DNA of 64,000 bases, taken from UBA5109 sp963975155. Its GTDB lineage: Bacteria > Pseudomonadota > Gammaproteobacteria > Pseudomonadales > Pseudohongiellaceae. Location of the stretch: NCBI GenBank assembly GCA_963975155.1, contig CAXBFG010000006.1, positions 90,658 through 154,657 of the forward strand, given 5' to 3'. Shown in pieces: positions 62,933 to 64,000 of the stretch. The notes under the pieces are model-generated. The model searched no databases. It saw only the letters and a list, made by a program, of their open reading frames with translations, and had not been told where the DNA came from. Every line of letters begins with the position of its first letter. Position 1 is the stretch's first letter. The translations under genes were made by a program, and so were the position numbers.

Positions 62933-63220
62933 CTGAACTAAATTTATTGAGATTCCTTGAAGATCGACTGCTTTAGCTCAATAAGATTGAATAGACATGA
63001 TAGTTTATTATTGGTCATTTATTTTTCTCTAGGGTATTAATGTAATGAACCATCCCCACCTTCGCTAGGCATTTGCATTCTTGCTGCTTAGCATACAAGT
63101 TGAGCTTTTAACTCGGGAATGGAGATTGACATGACAATCAGTGTTAACCTAAGTCGGATAAAAAACACATCAAAACTCCCTTCCATCTCCATCTATTAAC
63201 AAACATCACTGGTTTTTTAG
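62933..63220. other. Spacer after the N-ATPase operon
   Basis: About 290 bp without a recognised terminator; it contains a possible 22-codon frame (63131-63199) and nothing else of note. Confidence 0.4.
63131..63199 (+). CDS. Possible small ORF (22 residues)
   Basis: ATG at 63131 with GGAG at 63121-63124 (6 nt spacing) encodes MTISVNLSRIKNTSKLPSISIY then TAA. The ribosome site is good, but there is no homology to recognise, and a peptide this short may be chance or the stub of a deleted gene. Confidence 0.25.
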   Translation: MTISVNLSRIKNTSKLPSISIY

Positions 63221-63535
63221 TTATACGGACAAGGAAGGCATTCGCTGGGTAGCCTTAGCAAAACCAGCGTGATGTTCAACCCACATCAAACCTATCGTAT
63301 TATTACCCTGATGTATTACAAATGCTTTGAGTTCGATATATTGAGTATCACCTTTAGCTGTCTGCTCAACCTGTACTGTAAGCAAACTGTTATTATTGAG
63401 ACCCCGTATTTTACCTTTCAATGACAAACCGCCAGGCCCTATATCCTTGGTAAGAAAGCATCCCAAATCATTCCCACCCTGACACAAATCAACATTTAGA
63501 CTAATCGGGCTTCTTGGTCCAATTCTATGTTCCAT
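63221..63535 (-). CDS. PilZ domain protein
   Basis: A 104-residue single-domain PilZ protein. The RxxxR motif (RIGPR, residues 4-8) and the DIGPGG loop (for D/NxSxxG, with Gly where Ser is usual) are present, then IELKAFVIHQGNNTIGLMWVEH. PilZ proteins bind cyclic di-GMP; loss of the Ser may weaken this. It could sense or be a non-binding adaptor. The gene faces away from glk, with the duplicated R2 region between them. Confidence 0.78.
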   Translation of the reverse strand: MEHRIGPRSPISLNVDLCQGGNDLGCFLTKDIGPGGLSLKGKIRGLNNNSLLTVQVEQTAKGDTQYIELKAFVIHQGNNTIGLMWVEHHAGFAKATQRMPSLSV

Positions 63536-63692
63536 ACCACATTACCTCCATTTCCTTACTTTGAGAGAAATGCTGCATTGACTCCAGCTTCCAAAATTAC
63601 GTGTTTTTACTTAGTGATTACACCCAAATGATAATAATTAGTTAGATAAGTTAAATACTTATCTGACTATAATCTGATTACCACTCCCCTAC

Positions 63693-63706
63693 TTGACATA
63701 GATCAC
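63693..63706. promoter_or_regulatory. Second FNR-like box beside R2
   Basis: TTGACATAGATCAC matches TTGAT-N4-ATCAA at 8 of 10 positions. Its centre is 99 bp from that of the other box at 63792. Confidence 0.35.
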
Positions 63707-63904
63707 CCCCTGCTCACAAGGGAACATAGATTCTTTTTATTTTTTTATCTTTTTATGATGGTAAAATACACTCTCTAATGGCAAATTTAGCTTGACGCAA
63801 ATCAATTCTCAGAATCTTCGCACAAGTTTAAAAGGTATGTGTAAGTCACAGTCAAGTGTTCTTTCCAAGTTTCACACACAAAGGCATCATACAAAATCAG
63901 GTAC
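63701..63904. repeat. Duplicated intergenic region, copy R2 (upstream of glk)
   Basis: The partner of 53835-54018. Shared blocks include GGGAACATA, AATGGCAAAT, AGTCACAGTCAAGTG and TTTCCAAGTTTCACACAC in the same order and spacing. It lies between the PilZ gene (minus) and glk (plus), about 33 bp before the glk start. Confidence 0.8.
63792..63805. promoter_or_regulatory. FNR/ANR-like box upstream of glk
   Basis: TTGACGCAAATCAA matches TTGAT-N4-ATCAA at 9 of 10 positions. It is in the same place as the R1 box, so the site is conserved in both copies of the duplicated region. It is about 130 bp upstream of the glk ATG. Confidence 0.55.
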
Positions 63905-63936
63905 ACTAGGGACCCTCCCTCTTTGATTACTATTTA

Positions 63937-64000
63937 ATGACCAAATTGAAAACATATATCGTTGCAGATTTAGGTGGAACCAATATTCGCATCGCCCAGT
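63937..64000 (+). CDS. glk: Glucokinase, N-terminal part (cut by window end)
   Basis: The first 21 codons, MTKLKTYIVADLGGTNIRIAQ, carry the phosphate-loop DLGGTNIR of glucokinases. The gene continues beyond the window. Glucokinase would phosphorylate glucose freed by GlgX or taken in, so it belongs to the glycogen-use set. The upstream R2 region with FNR-like boxes suggests anaerobic induction. Confidence 0.8.
   Translation, partial: MTKLKTYIVADLGGTNIRIAQ

Overview
The window reads as the chromosome of a Gram-negative gammaproteobacterium, probably aquatic or marine. It encodes two large TonB-dependent receptors, lipoprotein c-type cytochromes, a DUF2490 protein and a sodium-type second F-ATPase (N-ATPase). 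The genus cannot be fixed from the sequence alone. No rRNA, tRNA or CRISPR array was seen. Some 55 protein-coding genes, several decayed genes and four IS6-family remnants are annotated.

Region 1 (0-9.2 kb) looks catabolic. A minus-strand block (MBL-fold lactonase-like hydrolase, beta-hydroxyacid dehydrogenase, carboxymuconolactone decarboxylase-like protein) is divergent from an SDR dehydrogenase plus MmgE/PrpD pair. An NHL-repeat protein, a SnoaL-like protein, a DUF2490 protein, a cytochrome c lipoprotein and a tandem universal stress protein follow. The substrate is unknown.

Region 2 (9.2-19 kb) holds an SDR, a first PEP synthase behind an FNR/ANR-like box, a Lys/Ala-rich histone-like protein, a 72-residue protein behind a good class-II FNR-type promoter, an alpha/beta hydrolase, a GpsA-like dehydrogenase next to an atypical FGGY kinase, and a PPK2 polyphosphate kinase next to a CHAD polyphosphate-binding protein.

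Region 3 (19-27 kb) contains a tandem duplication of a 2.6-kb TonB-dependent receptor gene, each copy followed by a hairpin whose stem covaries between copies. A second copy of the cytochrome c lipoprotein follows. Then come AT-rich spacers with IS6-family relics, including an almost complete element whose transposase carries three in-frame stop codons.

Region 4 (27.7-29.7 kb) is a decayed patch: a DUF6629 membrane protein, a composite pseudogene joining the start of a 6-phosphogluconate dehydrogenase to the end of a phosphoglucomutase, a two-helix K+ channel, the tail of a truncated membrane protein, and a 70-bp element made only of IS6-like ends.

Region 5 (29.7-55.2 kb), all on the minus strand, is an energy, storage-carbon and stress island. 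It has D-lactate dehydrogenase, a second PEP synthase, a P1B-type metal ATPase with an unusual CPD motif, an M48 protease with LemA, glycogen phosphorylase, a CopZ-like chaperone, phosphoglucomutase, GlgX, two DUF2933/DUF5676 small membrane-protein pairs, phosphoketolase, transaldolase, a DUF1269 protein, cyclopropane fatty acid synthase and an FAD oxidoreductase. Together these can turn glycogen into glucose phosphates, pass them through phosphoketolase, and reduce pyruvate to D-lactate. That reads as a fermentation and survival programme for low oxygen.

Region 6 (55.3-64 kb) has a second IS6-family pseudo-element, then the complete N-ATPase operon atpDCQRBEFAG. Its c subunit carries a Na+ ligand signature, its b subunit has a delta-like C-terminal part, and its gamma subunit appears to start at CTG. 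A PilZ protein and the first 21 codons of glucokinase close the window. About 180 bp upstream of glucokinase is repeated, diverged, upstream of the cyclopropane synthase; both copies carry FNR-like palindromes, which suggests that parts of the island share oxygen-responsive control.
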